A stretch of DNA of 64,000 nucleotides from Streptomyces sp. P3 (lineage in GTDB: Bacteria; Actinomycetota; Actinomycetes; Streptomycetales; Streptomycetaceae), in contig JAFEKX020000001.1 of the NCBI GenBank assembly GCA_016893485.2, positions 3,658,001-3,722,000 of the forward strand, written 5' to 3'. A program made the position numbers and the translations under genes. Below are positions 18,989-30,285 of this stretch, piece by piece. Every line of letters begins with the position of its first letter. The first letter of the stretch is position 1. The notes under the pieces are model-generated. The model saw nothing but the letters and a program-made list of their open reading frames with translations, had not been told where the DNA came from and searched no databases.

Positions 18989-19399
18989 ATGAAGAAGCTG
19001 TGGGCGACCGCGGCTGTTGCCGCCTCCATCGCCGGTGTCTCGGCTGCCGTCGCCACCCCGGCGATGGCGATCGGCAACGACGACGGCGTCACCACCACCC
19101 AGGGCAACGGCGCCGAGCAGAAGTACGGCAACCAGGAGACCAAGGGCGACATGAGCCCCCAGCTCTCCCTCGTCCAGGGCACCCTGAACAAGCCCTGTGT
19201 CGGCCTGCCCGCCAAGGTCAACGCCGCCTCGCTGGTCGGCCTCGTGCCGGTCACCGTCCTGCAGGACGTGCCGATCCTCTCGGCCCCGCAGAACCAGCAG
19301 TGCACCGAGAACTCCACCCAGGCCAAGGGCGACGAGCCGCTGTCGCACATCCTGGACAACATCCCGGTCCTGTCGGGCAACGGCGCCGTGGGCAGCTGA
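18989..19399 (+). CDS. Rodlin, intact, third copy
   Basis: 136 residues. Start ATG 18989 (MKKLWATAAVAASIAGVSAA) is preceded by GAAAGGGATT. The signal peptide ends near ATPAMA and the mature part follows the rodlin pattern: IGNDDGVTTTQGNGAEQKYG, MSPQLSLVQGTLNKPCVGLP, VPVTVLQDVPILSAPQNQQC and HILDNIPVLSGNGAVGS. It lies 245 bases downstream of the middle rodlin with its own terminator. A third rodlin goes beyond the two (RdlA, RdlB) described in S. coelicolor. Confidence 0.93.
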   Translation: MKKLWATAAVAASIAGVSAAVATPAMAIGNDDGVTTTQGNGAEQKYGNQETKGDMSPQLSLVQGTLNKPCVGLPAKVNAASLVGLVPVTVLQDVPILSAPQNQQCTENSTQAKGDEPLSHILDNIPVLSGNGAVGS

Positions 19400-19416
19400 C
19401 CCCACCAGCACCACGA

Positions 19417-19450
19417 GAGCGGGCCGCCGAGCACATCGGCGGCCCGCTCT
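19417..19450. terminator. Strong hairpin between the third rodlin and the acyl-CoA synthetase
   Basis: GAGCGGGCCGCCGA (19417-19430) pairs perfectly with TCGGCGGCCCGCTC (19436-19449) around a 5-base loop and is followed by TTCCGTGT. The genes converge here, so it can serve both strands. Confidence 0.8.
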
Positions 19451-19473
19451 TCCGTGTCGTGGCACCGACTCCG

Positions 19474-21407
19474 CTACGACTGCTGCGACTTGGGCCGCGC
19501 GTAGAGGGCCTCGATGTCCTCCGCGTAGGCCGCCGTCACCAGGTTCCGCTTGAGTTTGAGGGACGGGGTGAGCAGGCCGTTGTCCTCGGTGAACTCGCCC
19601 TCGACCAGGGCGAAGGCGCGGATGGACTCGGCGCGGGAGACGGCCCGGTTGGCGTGGTCGACGGCCTTCTGGACGTCGGCGCGCAGGCGGGGGTCCTCGA
19701 CGAGGTCGGCGACCGGAGTGTCGGCGGGAAGCCCGCGCACCGCGAGCCAGTGGGCGAGGGCCTCGGGGTCGAGGGTGATCAGGGCGGCCACGTAAGGGCG
19801 GTTGTCGCCGACGACCAGGGCCTGGCCGACCGGGGCTCGGCTGCGCAGGCGGTCCTCCAGGACGGCCGGGGAGACGTTCTTGCCGCCGTTGGTGACGAGG
19901 ATGTCCTTCTTGCGGCCGGTGATGGTGAGATAGCCGTCCTCGTCGAGCGCGCCCAGGTCGCCGGTCGCGAACCAGTCGTCCTGCAGTACGGCGTCGGTGG
20001 CCGCCGGGTTGTTCCAGTAGGCGCCGAAGACCACCCCGCCCTTGATGAGCACCTCACCGTCGTCGGCGATGCGGATCGCGGTGCCGGGGACCGGGAGGCC
20101 GACCGTGCCGGGGCGGGGGCGCAGGGGCGGGACGACGGTGGCGGCGGCGGTCGTCTCGGTGAGGCCGTAGCCCTCGTAGACGATGATTCCGGCGGCCGAG
20201 AAGAAGAGGTTGAGGTCGCGGTCGAGCGGGGAGCCGCCGCTGATGGCGTACCGCATGCGGCCGCCGAGTTCCTTGCGGATGCGGCGGTACACCAGCAGGT
20301 CGTAGAGGGCCCACGCGGCGTAGAGGGCGGGGCCGGGGCCCTTGCCGGTGCCGAGGAACTTGTCGAGGTAGGCCGCGCCGAAGCGGACCGCGACACGGTC
20401 GGCGCGGTCGAAGGAGGCGGCGCGGCCCAGTTTCTCGGCGGTGGCGCGGCCGGTGGCGTGGATCTTCTCGAAGAGGTACGGCACGCCGACCAGGAACGTG
20501 GGCCTGAACTCCCGGAGCGCGGGGCGGAGTTCGTCGGGCTTGATGCTCGGGCAGTGGCCGACCTCGATGCGGGCCATCAGACAGGAGATCTGGAGGGTGC
20601 GGCCCATGATGTGCGCGAGCGGCAGGAACAGGAGCGTCGAGGCGACCTGGCCGGTGACCTCCGTGAAGAGGGTGCAGCAGCTCGACCAGGTTGGCGGCCT
20701 CGGCGTGCAGGTTGGCGTGGGTGAGGACGCAGCCCTTGGGGCGTCCGGTGGTGCCGGAGGTGTAGCAGATCGTCGCGATCGTGTCCGGGGTGAGGGAGGC
20801 GCGGCGCTTGGTGATCTCGTCGTCGGGCAACTCCTCGCCCAGTGCGCCGAGTTCGGCCATGGCTCCGGCGTCCAGCTCCCAGACGCGCGGGGGTTGGGGT
20901 GCCGGGTCGTGGCGGTGGTGACCGCGTCGGTGTTCTCGGGGTTTCCGTGATGACGAAGCGGGTGCCCGAGTCCCGGACGATCCAGTCCACTTGCTCGGCG
21001 GAGGAGGTCGCGTAGATCGGTACCGTCTGGCCGCCGGCCGCCCAGATCGCGAAATCGAGGACCGTCCACTCGTAGCGGGTGCGGGACATGACCGCGACCC
21101 GGCCGCCCGGTTCCAGGCCCGCTGCGATCAACCCCTTTGCCGTGGCGGTGACTTCGCGTGCGAAGGCGGTCGCCGTGACGGGGTGCCAGGTGCCGTGCCG
21201 TTCGCGGCGGAGGACCACCGTGTCGGGGGCCTCCGCCGCGTTGGTGAACGGGAGGTCGGCGGTGCTGCCGGTCGTCGGCCGCGGGGCGAGGGGCGGTGTG
21301 CTCGCCTCCCGTACGACGCCCCGCTCGTCCCTGGTGAGTTCGACCCGGGTGCGGGCCGCCAGGTCGGTGCGTTGCCGCGCCCGCTTCAGGTCCTTGCGTA
21401 CGCCCAT
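19474..21407 (-). CDS. Long-chain fatty acid-CoA ligase (AMP-dependent synthetase)
   Basis: An ANL-superfamily enzyme that activates a fatty acid with ATP to acyl-AMP and then acyl-CoA. Motifs are ICYTSGTTGRPKGCVLTHAN (P-loop-like AMP site), the GEGYGLTE-type EGYGLTETTAAATVVPP, TGDLGALDEDGYLTITGRKK and the late lysine in LTPSLKLKRNLV. The N-terminal region WTVLDFAIWAAGGQTVPIYA matches the FadD15/FACL branch. Start ATG 21407 (MGVRKDLKRARQRT) follows GGGAG. Breaks lie near 20945, 20885 and 20680; corrected length is about 645 residues. It is a single gene converging on the rodlins; no link to them is evident. Confidence 0.87.
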
Positions 21408-21503
21408 GACGACTGCTCCCGGTCGACGGTGAGACGGTGGCTGGGGCGTCAACTTACTCGCAGGTAGGGGAAGGTCAATGGGGTCTGTGCGGTTCCGGTG
21501 GGT

Positions 21504-23115
21504 TCAGTCCGTTCGGCGTGCCTCGTCGATCGCCTCGGCGAGTTGGCGTACGTCCTTGTCCTCCGTCTCCTTCGCCAACGTGTGCGCTCGGGAGGCGAGT
21601 TCGCCGAGGCCGGGGTTGCCGGGCAGCTCGGTGGAGCGGAGGGTCTCGGCGAAGTAGGCGGCCACGGCGGTGACTTGGAAGGTGGCCGGGGCGCTGTTCA
21701 GGGAGTCGTGCAGGGCGTCGGTCTCCAGTTGGCCCGACTCCTCGTGCGGGGCGCGGGTGTTCGGGTCGAGCCAGCGGACGCTCGCGGTGGCGAGGTGGCC
21801 GTCGGCGCCGGGCCTGGTGCGGACGGCGTAGAGGGCGGTGACGGTGTGGCCGGGGCCGATCTCGCCGCCGTCGACCTTGTCGTTGCGGAAGTCGTCGTCG
21901 GCGACCTTGCGGTCCTCGTAGCCGATGAGGCGGAACTGGGCGACCGTCTCGGGGTCGAAGGCGACCTGGGCCTTGGCGTCGCGGGCGGTGAGGTCGATGT
22001 TCTGCGGGAGCTGGTCGACGAAGACCTTGTGGGCGTCGGCGTCGTTGGCGACGTAGGCGGTGTGACCGTCGCCCTTGTCGGCGAGTTTCTCCATCAGGGC
22101 GTCGCCGTAGTCGCTGCCGACGCCTACTCCGAAGAGGGTGATGCCGTGGTCGCGGCGTTCCTGCGCGATGCGGTCGAGGATCGAATCGGCGCTGGTGTCA
22201 CCGGTGTTGGCGAGTCCGTCGGAGATGAGGACGACGCGGTTGGTGGCACCCTTGCGGAGGCCCTCGGTGGCGGTGGCGTAGCCGGTCTCGACGCCGGCGC
22301 CGAGGTTGGTGGCGGACTGGGTCTCCAACTCGTCGACGGCGTCGTGGACTTGGCCTCGGTGGCCGCCGAGGCGGGTCATCGGGAGGACGGTCTCGGCCTC
22401 GTCGCTGAAGGTGACGATTGCGACGGAGTCGTCGTCGTGGAGGCGGTCCGTCATCTCGTCGAGGGACTTCTTGGCGAGGTCCAGGCGGCCCGTCTCGCTC
22501 ATGGAGCCGGAGACGTCGATGACGAACGTCAGGGCGGCGGGCGGGCGTTCGGTTGCGGAGTCGGTGATGGGGTCCCCCGGTCGAGCGAAGCCGAGACTGG
22601 GGGCGGGTGGCGAGGCCCACGCGGACCAGGGACCAGTTGCTCTGGTCGGTGCGGGCGCCGTCGACGGTGACCGTGAAGCCGTTGCCGTCGGGGCGGCCGT
22701 AGTCCTGGCGGAGCTGTTGACGAACTCCTCGGGGCGGATCGTCGACGGGTCGGGGCGTCGGCCGTCGGCGAGGGCGCGGCGGGCGTAGCCGTAGGAGGCG
22801 GTGTCGACGTCGAGGGCGAAGGTGGAGAGGTAGTCGGGAGGTGGGGCGACCTTGTCGTCGGGGGTGCCGGTCTGTTCGCCGTCCTGCTGGCTGCTGTCGT
22901 TGCCGCCCGAGGTGACGGCGGGGGCGGGGGCCGGGAAGCCGGTGCGGTCGGTCGCGTTCGAGGTGTTGGATTCGCTGCCGCCCGCCCGCGCCGCAGGCGG
23001 TGAGGAGCAGGCCGCCCGCCGCGGTGAGGGCGAGCAGGGTGGCGCGCAGGCGCCGGGGTTTCCGGGTGCGGTGGTGGGCGTACTCCTGCCCGGGTCGTGT
23101 GCGGTCGGTCTTCAT
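21504..23115 (-). CDS. VWA-domain lipoprotein (YfbK-like)
   Basis: The N-terminus RRLRATLLALTAAGGLLLTA leads into a lipobox LTAC, so the protein should be lipid-anchored outside the membrane. The N-terminal YfbK-type region has DYLSTFALDVDTASYGYARR and the von Willebrand A domain contains the MIDAS start FVIDVSGSM plus TNLGAGVETGY and VVLISDGLAN. The C-terminal part, VTALYAVRTRPGA onward, matches the YfbK C-terminal DUF. Breaks lie near 22980, 22720 and 22560-22620; corrected length is about 537 residues. Family members are thought to mediate metal-dependent protein contacts; the partner here is unknown. Confidence 0.83.
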
Positions 23116-23262
23116 CTCCCGTGCCCCCTCGGTCCGTTGACGTCGGCTTCTGCGACTGTGACGGCCGAGGGGGTGGGAATGTGCGCTACGGGGAGTTGCG
23201 GAAGCGTCTCGAAGGGGTCGCGATCAAGGGCCTTCGAGACCGGTGGGAGATCCTCCGGTGAC

Positions 23263-24126
23263 CTAGGACACGATGTCCTTGCGGGCGAAACCCCGGAAGG
23301 CCAGGGCGAACAGCACGATGGCGTACGTAACGGAGACCGCCGTGCCCTGGATCATGCCGGACCACTCCGGGTGGGGTTGCACGGCGTCCGCCCAGGCGAA
23401 CTGCCAGTGCGCGGGCAGGAAGTCGCGCCAGTGGCCGAGAGCGGTGACGGCGTCCAGGACGTTGCCGACGATGGTCAGGCCGACCGCGCCGCCGACCGCG
23501 CCGAGGGGTGCGTCGGTCTTGGTCGAGAGCCAGAACGCGAGCCCTGCGGTGACCAGTTGGGACACGAAGATGAACGCCACGACCACCAGCAGGCGTTGGG
23601 CCGCCGTGCCCGCGCCGATCGCGCCGCCGGTGGGCAGCTCCAGTGGGCCCCAGCCGTAGGCGGCGGTGCCGACGGCGAGGGCGACGACCGGGAGCAGGAT
23701 CATCGCGGCCAGGCTGAGGGTCAGGCCGACGACCAGCTTGGACCACAGGAGGCGGGCTCTCGGTACCGGTGCCGCGAGCAGATAGCGCAGGGAGGACCAG
23801 CTGGCCTCCGAGGCGACCGTGTCCCCGCAGAACAGGGCGACCGGGACGACCAGGAGGAAGCCCGCCGACACGAACAGGTTCACCGCGGCGAAGTTGGCGC
23901 CGGACGCCGTGGCCGTGTCCATCAACGTCACTTGGGAGCCGCGCTCGCCCGGGGTGCCGCCGATCGCGAAGGCCGCGACCAGGACGAAGGGCAGCGCGGC
24001 GAGGATGCCGCCCATGATCAGCGTGCGGCGCCGCTTCAACTGCCGGACCAGCTCGACCCGCAGGGGCAGGGTGCGGCCCGCCCGGTAGCCGGAGGCCACC
24101 TCTACGGGCTCGGCGAGCGTGCTCAT
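23263..24126 (-). CDS. ABC transporter permease (ABC-2 type)
   Basis: Intact, 287 residues with about six membrane segments, e.g. TLIMGGILAALPFVLVAAFA, FVSAGFLLVVPVALFCGDTV, LVVGLTLSLAAMILLPVVAL and LLVVVAFIFVSQLVTAGLAF. EASWSSLRYLLAAPVPRARL is typical of ABC-2 permeases near the first cytoplasmic loop. The start ATG 24126 overlaps the stop of the ATPase gene (24123), so the two are translationally coupled and should form one transporter. The substrate is not evident. There is no obvious extracellular binding protein, consistent with an exporter. Confidence 0.87.
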   Translation of the reverse strand: MSTLAEPVEVASGYRAGRTLPLRVELVRQLKRRRTLIMGGILAALPFVLVAAFAIGGTPGERGSQVTLMDTATASGANFAAVNLFVSAGFLLVVPVALFCGDTVASEASWSSLRYLLAAPVPRARLLWSKLVVGLTLSLAAMILLPVVALAVGTAAYGWGPLELPTGGAIGAGTAAQRLLVVVAFIFVSQLVTAGLAFWLSTKTDAPLGAVGGAVGLTIVGNVLDAVTALGHWRDFLPAHWQFAWADAVQPHPEWSGMIQGTAVSVTYAIVLFALAFRGFARKDIVS

Positions 24127-27110
24127 GCGGAACCTCCGATCAGGGTGAGGAAGGCGTCCTCGAGCCGGCGGTGCGGGCCGACGGAGGAGACGGGGACTTC
24201 GAGTCGTACGAGTTCCACGAGGAGGCGGGCCGCGGTGGGTGAGCCGTGGGTGGCGGGTGGGGTGGGTGAGGTCGGTGCGGGTGGTGGGAGCGCCGGGTCC
24301 TCTGTGAGGGGCGGAGCTGTCGGCAGGGCTGAGGCTGCCTCGCCGACGGGTGAACTCACCCCGTTCGTCGCGGAGTTGGCGGACACCAGGTCGTCGGCGA
24401 GGGCCGGACCGTCACCCGGCGCCAGCCTCAGCAGCAGGCCGCCCTCTTCCCGCGTGACGGACTCGACGTCCGGGAGGGCCGCGATCTTCTCCACCAGAGG
24501 GTCGGGGATGTCCGCCGCGAGGCCGACCAGGAGGGTGTCTCCGGAGCCGATGATCTCGGCGACCGGGCCTGCCTGGACGAGGCGGCCGCGGTCCATGACC
24601 ACGAGGTGGGTGCAGGACTGCTCGACCTCGGCGAGGAGGTGGCTGGAGACGATGACCGTGCGGCCCGCCGCCGCGTAGCGGATCATCACCTCGCGCATCT
24701 CGCGGATCTGGGGCGGGTCGAGGCCGTTGGTCGGTTCGTCGAGGATGAGGAGGTCCGGGAGGCCGAGCATGGCCTGGGCGATGGCGAGCCGCTGGCGCAT
24801 GCCCTGGGAGTAGGTGCGGACCGCGCGGGCGAGTGCGTCGCCGAGGCCCGCGATCTCCAGGGCCTCCGCCAGGTGGGCGTCCTCCGGCGGGCGTCCGGTC
24901 GCCTGCCAGTACAGCTCCAGGTTCTCGCGGCCGGAGAGGTGCGGGAGGAAGCCCGCGCCCTCGACGAACGCGCCGACCCGGGAGAGCACGGGGGCACCCG
25001 GGCGGATCGCGTGGCCGAAGACCCTGATCTCACCGGCGTCCGGCCTGATCAGGCCCATCAGCATGCGCAGGGTGGTGGTCTTGCCCGCGCCGTTGGGACC
25101 CAGGAGGCCGAGCACCTGGCCCTTCTCGACGCGGAAGGACAGGTCCCGCACCGCGTACCGGTCCGCCGACTTCGCGTACCGCTTGCTCAAGTCGGTGATC
25201 TGGAGCGGGACTTCGGCCAGCTCGGGAGCGGGGGTGCGGTGGCGGTGCGTCGGCGGCCGGTGAGCAGCAGGGCCAGCGCGACGGCCACGCCCGCGAGCGG
25301 GAGCCACCACACCCAGGACGGGGGTCGCCGCCGCCGTGGTGACGCCGGGGCCGTCGGCACCGTGAGGTCGCTCTTCAGGGTGACGGTGTACGTGGCCGGG
25401 GCCGCCGGTGAGGCGTAGCCGAGGTCCGTGGAGGCGAGGACCAGGCGCAGGTGGTGGCCGCTCTGGACGTCGTAGTCGATGGCCGGGAGGGTGATCGTGA
25501 CGTCCTTGCCGGACTTGGCGCCCTCGACCCTGAGGGGGTCACCAGCTGGGAGGGGAGCACCTGTTGGGTGCCGCTCGGGCCCACGTCGTAGACCTTGCCG
25601 AAGAGGACGGCGTCGTCGCTCGTCGACTTCACGTGGACGGTGACCGTGGGCGAGCCGGTGACGCGGAGGCCGGTGGTGAGGGGGCCGAGTCGAACGCGGC
25701 GTACTGGCCGGGGAAGTCGAGGGAGACGCCGATGCCCAGGGAGGAGAGCTGGGACAGGCCGCCGGTGCTGCCCAGGCCCGGCAGGGCCGAGATGGCGGGC
25801 GGGCTGGCGCCGGCCGGGTTGGCGAAGGACTGCTCGCGGCGGCCGGTCAGGGCGAACGCGCGCGGGTCGCTGTCCAGGCCCGGGTAGGCGCTGCCGCTCG
25901 CGCCGCGCAGCAGGGCGGCGCCGTCCGTGGAGTCGATGCCTCCGGTACGGGTGACGCGGAACGCGGGCCCGGTGTCGGTGTTCTTGTCGTCCTTCAGGTA
26001 CCGGTCGAACCAGGACGTCACGCGTGCCTGGACGCGGCTGGTCTCCATGTCGCCGCCGTCATGGCCGCCCGCGATCCAGTCGACGTCCACGGGGGCGCCG
26101 TTCGCACGGATCGCCTTCTCCGCCGCGTCGGCCTGGCCGAGCGGGAAGAGGGAGTCCGTCTGGCCCTGGAGCAGGAGGGTCGGCACGTTGATGCGCGTGG
26201 CCACGGCCGACGGTGAACGGGCCTCCAGGAGTGCGCGGGCCTGGGCGTCCGGCTTGCCGGACTCGGCGACACGGTCGTACATCTGGCACAGCGTGGGCTC
26301 GAACTTGGCGCAGCCGCCGCCGGAGTTGATGAAGATGCCGGCCCAGAGCTTCTTGAAGACGTCGTTCGGGAACAGGGCGTCCGCGAGGTTCCAGTACGTG
26401 ATCGCCGGGGCGATCGCGTCGACCCGGTCGTCGTAACCCGCGGCCAGGAGGGAGATCGCGCCTCCGTAGGAACCTCCCGCCATGCCCACGCGCGGGTCGC
26501 CCGGTTTGTCGAGTTCCACGTCCGGTTGCCTGGCCAGCCAGTCGATCAGCTTGGACACGTCCTTGACCTCGCCTGACGGGTCGTTCAGGCCGATCTTGCC
26601 GGTCGATTTGCCGAAGCCGCGGGCCGACCAGGTCAGTACCGCGTAGCCGTCGCCTGCCAGGTCCTCGGCTTCTTTTCGTACGTCTTCTTTGCTGCCGCCG
26701 AAGCCGTGCGCAAGGAGGACGGCTGGGCGGCGCGCTGATCCGCCTGTCGTGAAGTACGAGGTGTCCAGTCGCACGCCGTCGATCGCCATCGTCCGGTCTG
26801 TCCGGTGGACCGGTGGCTTGTGTCCGAGGCCGCGGCCGTCCAGGTGCCCGCGGCGGCCAGTACGACGACCGCGGCGGTGGCTGCCAGCCCGCGCCGGGGT
26901 GTCGTAGTCGTCGTAGGCCTTGCAGCCCGGGCAGTCGAAGATCCATGCGTTCAACGGTACGGGGCGTCTCTGACAGTTGGGGCAGACCCTGGGGTGAACC
27001 GGGGATGGCTGTGTACCGCGCTGGGAGTACGGGCTCGGGGGTGGGGGCCTGTGTGCGTTGCCGAGTGCGGGCTCGTTGGGGCTGGTCGCGCCCACGCGGC
27101 GGAGCCGCAC
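24123..27110 (-). CDS. Apparent fusion: zinc-ribbon, membrane-anchored alpha/beta hydrolase (S15/CocE-like) and ABC ATPase
   Basis: Order from the N-terminus: CPNC and CPGC pairs (zinc ribbon), a hydrophobic segment GLAATAAVVVLAAAGTWTAA, an alpha/beta hydrolase with VLLAHGFGGSKEDV, nucleophile motif AGGSYGGA, Asp in QGQTDSLFPL and His in AGGHDGG, a beta-rich C-terminal domain, a second membrane segment PSWVWWLPLAGVAVALALLL, then an ABC ATPase (LGLLGPNGAGKTTTLRMLMG, YSQGMRQRLAIAQAM, LLILDEPTNGLDP). The ATPase half has no own start codon or ribosome site, and the linker runs GRRRTATAPPL into ELAEVPLQITDL across one break near 25225, favouring a single polypeptide. Other breaks: about 26910, 26800, 25690 and 25545. 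Start ATG 27110 lies in a repeat and is uncertain. Two separate genes remain possible. Confidence 0.72.
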
Positions 27111-27133
27111 ATCGATACAGCCCCGCGCCCCTG
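27074..27133 (-). repeat. Streptomyces GGGGCGCGGGG repeat, long variant
   Basis: Read on the minus strand it is AGGGGCGCGGGGCTGTATCG, then ATGTGCGGCTCCGCCGCGTG, then GGCGCGACCAGCCCC. It shares both ends with the copies at 6709, 37164 and 44834 but carries a different middle that can itself fold (GCGGCTCCGCCGC). It overlaps the presumed start of the hydrolase/ATPase gene. Confidence 0.78.
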
Positions 27134-27141
27134 AAGGCCTT

Positions 27142-27154
27142 GCCCCTTCGGGGC
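27142..27154 (-). terminator. Small hairpin directly after the amino-acid permease stop
   Basis: GCCCCTTCGGGGC forms a 5-bp stem with a stable TTC(G)-type loop and abuts the permease stop codon at 27155-27157. It precedes the repeat element, which may add further structure. Confidence 0.5.
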
Positions 27155-28585
27155 CTAGTCCTCCTCGGGGAGGGAGATCAGCCAGCGGGTTCCCTTGCGG
27201 GGGCGCAGGTACAGGGCCCAGTACAGCGTTGCCGCCGCGACTATGCCGCCTGTCCAGAGCAGGTAGGTCGTCTCCTGCTGGGTCAGGATGTAGGCCAGGA
27301 CCGCTATCAGGAGGATCGGCATGGCGGGCCAGAGGGCATGCGCCAGGCGTGGGTGTGGCGGTGGTGGCCTCGGCGGGAGAGGAGGGCCGCTACCGCCACC
27401 AGCAGGTACATGCCGGTCACCGAGACGCCCGTCACGCCGTACAGGGTGTCCAGGTTGACGAAGCAGAGGATCGCGCCCGGGATGCCGACGGCGAGGGTGG
27501 CCACCCAAGGGGAGCCGAAGCGGCCGAGCTTGGAGAAGAGGGTGTTGACCGGCTGGGGCCAGGCCTTGTCGCGTGAGGAGGCGAAGAGGACCCGGGAGTT
27601 CTGGATGACCATGACGATGCCGGCGTTGATGATCGCGAGGGCCACGCAGAGGCTGACGAAGGTGCCGACCGCGGAGTTGGACCACGCCGTCACCATGGTG
27701 CTGATGTCGCCGCCGGTCAGGGTCGAGAGGTCCGACGCTCCCATCGTGATCGCCACGACCGGGACCAGGATGATCACCGTCGAGATCGCGAGGGTGGCGA
27801 GGACCGTGCGGGCCACGTTGCGGCGGGGGTTCTCCAACTCCTCGGAGAGGTAGACCGCCGTCGAGAAGCCCTGCGTGACGAACAGGGCGATCGCCAGGCC
27901 CGAGACCACCAGCATCGCCGTCACCGTGTCCGTGTGGCCGTGCGACCCCGCGACCTGCATCGAGGTGAGGCTGCCGATGCCCCGCCGGCTGTGGGTGAAG
28001 CCGAGGAGCGCCACGACCCCTGCCGCTATGACCTCCAGGACCAGGAAGATGCCCGTGATCCACGCGTTGGCGCGCAGGTCCAACAGGCCTGCCAGCGTGG
28101 CCAGGAGCATCACTCCGGCGCCGGTCATCGACGGGTTCAGGTGGGCGATCGGGGCCAGGTAGTCCGCCGTGCCCATCGCTATCACCGGCGGGACGATCAT
28201 CACGACCAGCGAGCGAGAGGACGAAGACCAGCCAGCCCGCCAGGCGGCCCGCCAGCGTCGACACCATCGCGTACTCGCCGCCCGCGCTGGGGATGAGGGT
28301 GCCCAGCTCCGAGTAGCAGAACGCCACGGCGATGCAGAGGACCGAGCCGATCGCGATCGTGAGGGCGGTCGCGGTGCCGAGCGAACCGAACAGGTCGGGG
28401 ACGACCACGAAGAGCGTGGACGCGGGTGTCACGCAGGACAGTGTCAGAAGGGTGCCGCCGACGATGCCGATGGAACGCTTCAGCTGCTGCGGGTTCTTGC
28501 TCTGGCTCTGGGGGCTGTCCGACGTCGCCTCGGAAACGGCGGCCCCGGCAGTGGAGAGGGTGTCGGTCACGCGCTGATGGAACAT
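27155..28585 (-). CDS. APC-family amino-acid permease
   Basis: The N-terminus after a short polar tail is RSIGIVGGTLLTLSCVTPAS, followed by CYSELGTLIPSAGGEYAMVS, the first membrane core of APC transporters. Later segments include TGIFLVLEVIAAGVVALLGF, LAIALFVTQGFSTAVYLSEE, AIINAGIVMVIQNSRVLFAS and VATLAVGIPGAILCFVNLDT. About 12 to 14 membrane helices; corrected length is 477 residues. Breaks lie near 28205 and 27340. Start ATG 28585 has a weak ribosome site, and the codon sits within a perfect 8-bp inverted repeat (28583-28608) that may be an operator. Substrate unknown; the location next to the inositol operon is probably coincidental. Confidence 0.85.
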   Translation of the reverse strand: MFHQRVTDTLSTAGAAVSEATSDSPQSQSKNPQQLKRSIGIVGGTLLTLSCVTPASTLFVVVPDLFGSLGTATALTIAIGSVLCIAVAFCYSELGTLIPSAGGEYAMVSTLAGRLAGWLVFVLSLAGRDDRPAGDSDGHGGLPGPDRPPEPVDDRRRSDAPGHAGRPVGPARQRVDHGHLPGPGGHSGRGRGAPRLHPQPAGHRQPHLDAGRGVARPHGHGDGDAGGLGPGDRPVRHAGLLDGGLPLRGVGEPPPQRGPHGPRHPRDLDGDHPGPGRGDHDGSVGPLDPDRRRHQHHGDGVVQLRGRHLRQPLRGPRDHQRRHRHGHPELPGPLRLLTRQGLAPAGQHPLLQARPLRLPLGGHPRRRHPGRDPLLRQPGHPVRRDGRLGDRHVPAGGGSGPPLPPRPPPPHPRLAHALWPAMPILLIAVLAYILTQQETTYLLWTGGIVAAATLYWALYLRPRKGTRWLISLPEED

Positions 28586-28608
28586 TGACGGAAACCATCA
28601 CGTCAATG
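28583..28608. promoter_or_regulatory. Perfect inverted repeat CATTGACG-N10-CGTCAATG at the permease start
   Basis: The arms 28583-28590 and 28601-28608 match perfectly; the permease ATG is part of the first arm. The 18-bp centre spacing is what a dimeric regulator contacting two major-groove faces could use. A one-gene operator or a start-blocking RNA hairpin are both possible. Confidence 0.5.
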
Positions 28609-28722
28609 GGTGTTCACCTACGGAATTCGTTGATCCAGAGCGGTTTGAGTGCCCTGTTCGGCACCTGGGCGCAGTACCGGTCCCGATTCGGCTCGGTACG
28701 GGAACCGTAGCCGTCGTAGGCG

Positions 28723-28756
28723 AAAAAAAGGGGCCGTCCGCGATGCGGACGGCCCC
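28723..28756 (-). terminator. Intrinsic terminator of the inositol operon
   Basis: On the minus strand GGGGCCGTCCG-N5-CGGACGGCCCC (28730-28756) is followed by seven T residues (28729-28723). It lies 13 bases past the mmsA stop. It is one of the few hairpins here with a true T-tract. Confidence 0.9.
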
Positions 28757-28768
28757 TTTCGGGGTTTC

Positions 28769-30271
<1,503 letters not shown>

Positions 30272-30285
30272 GCCCAGTTGCTCCT

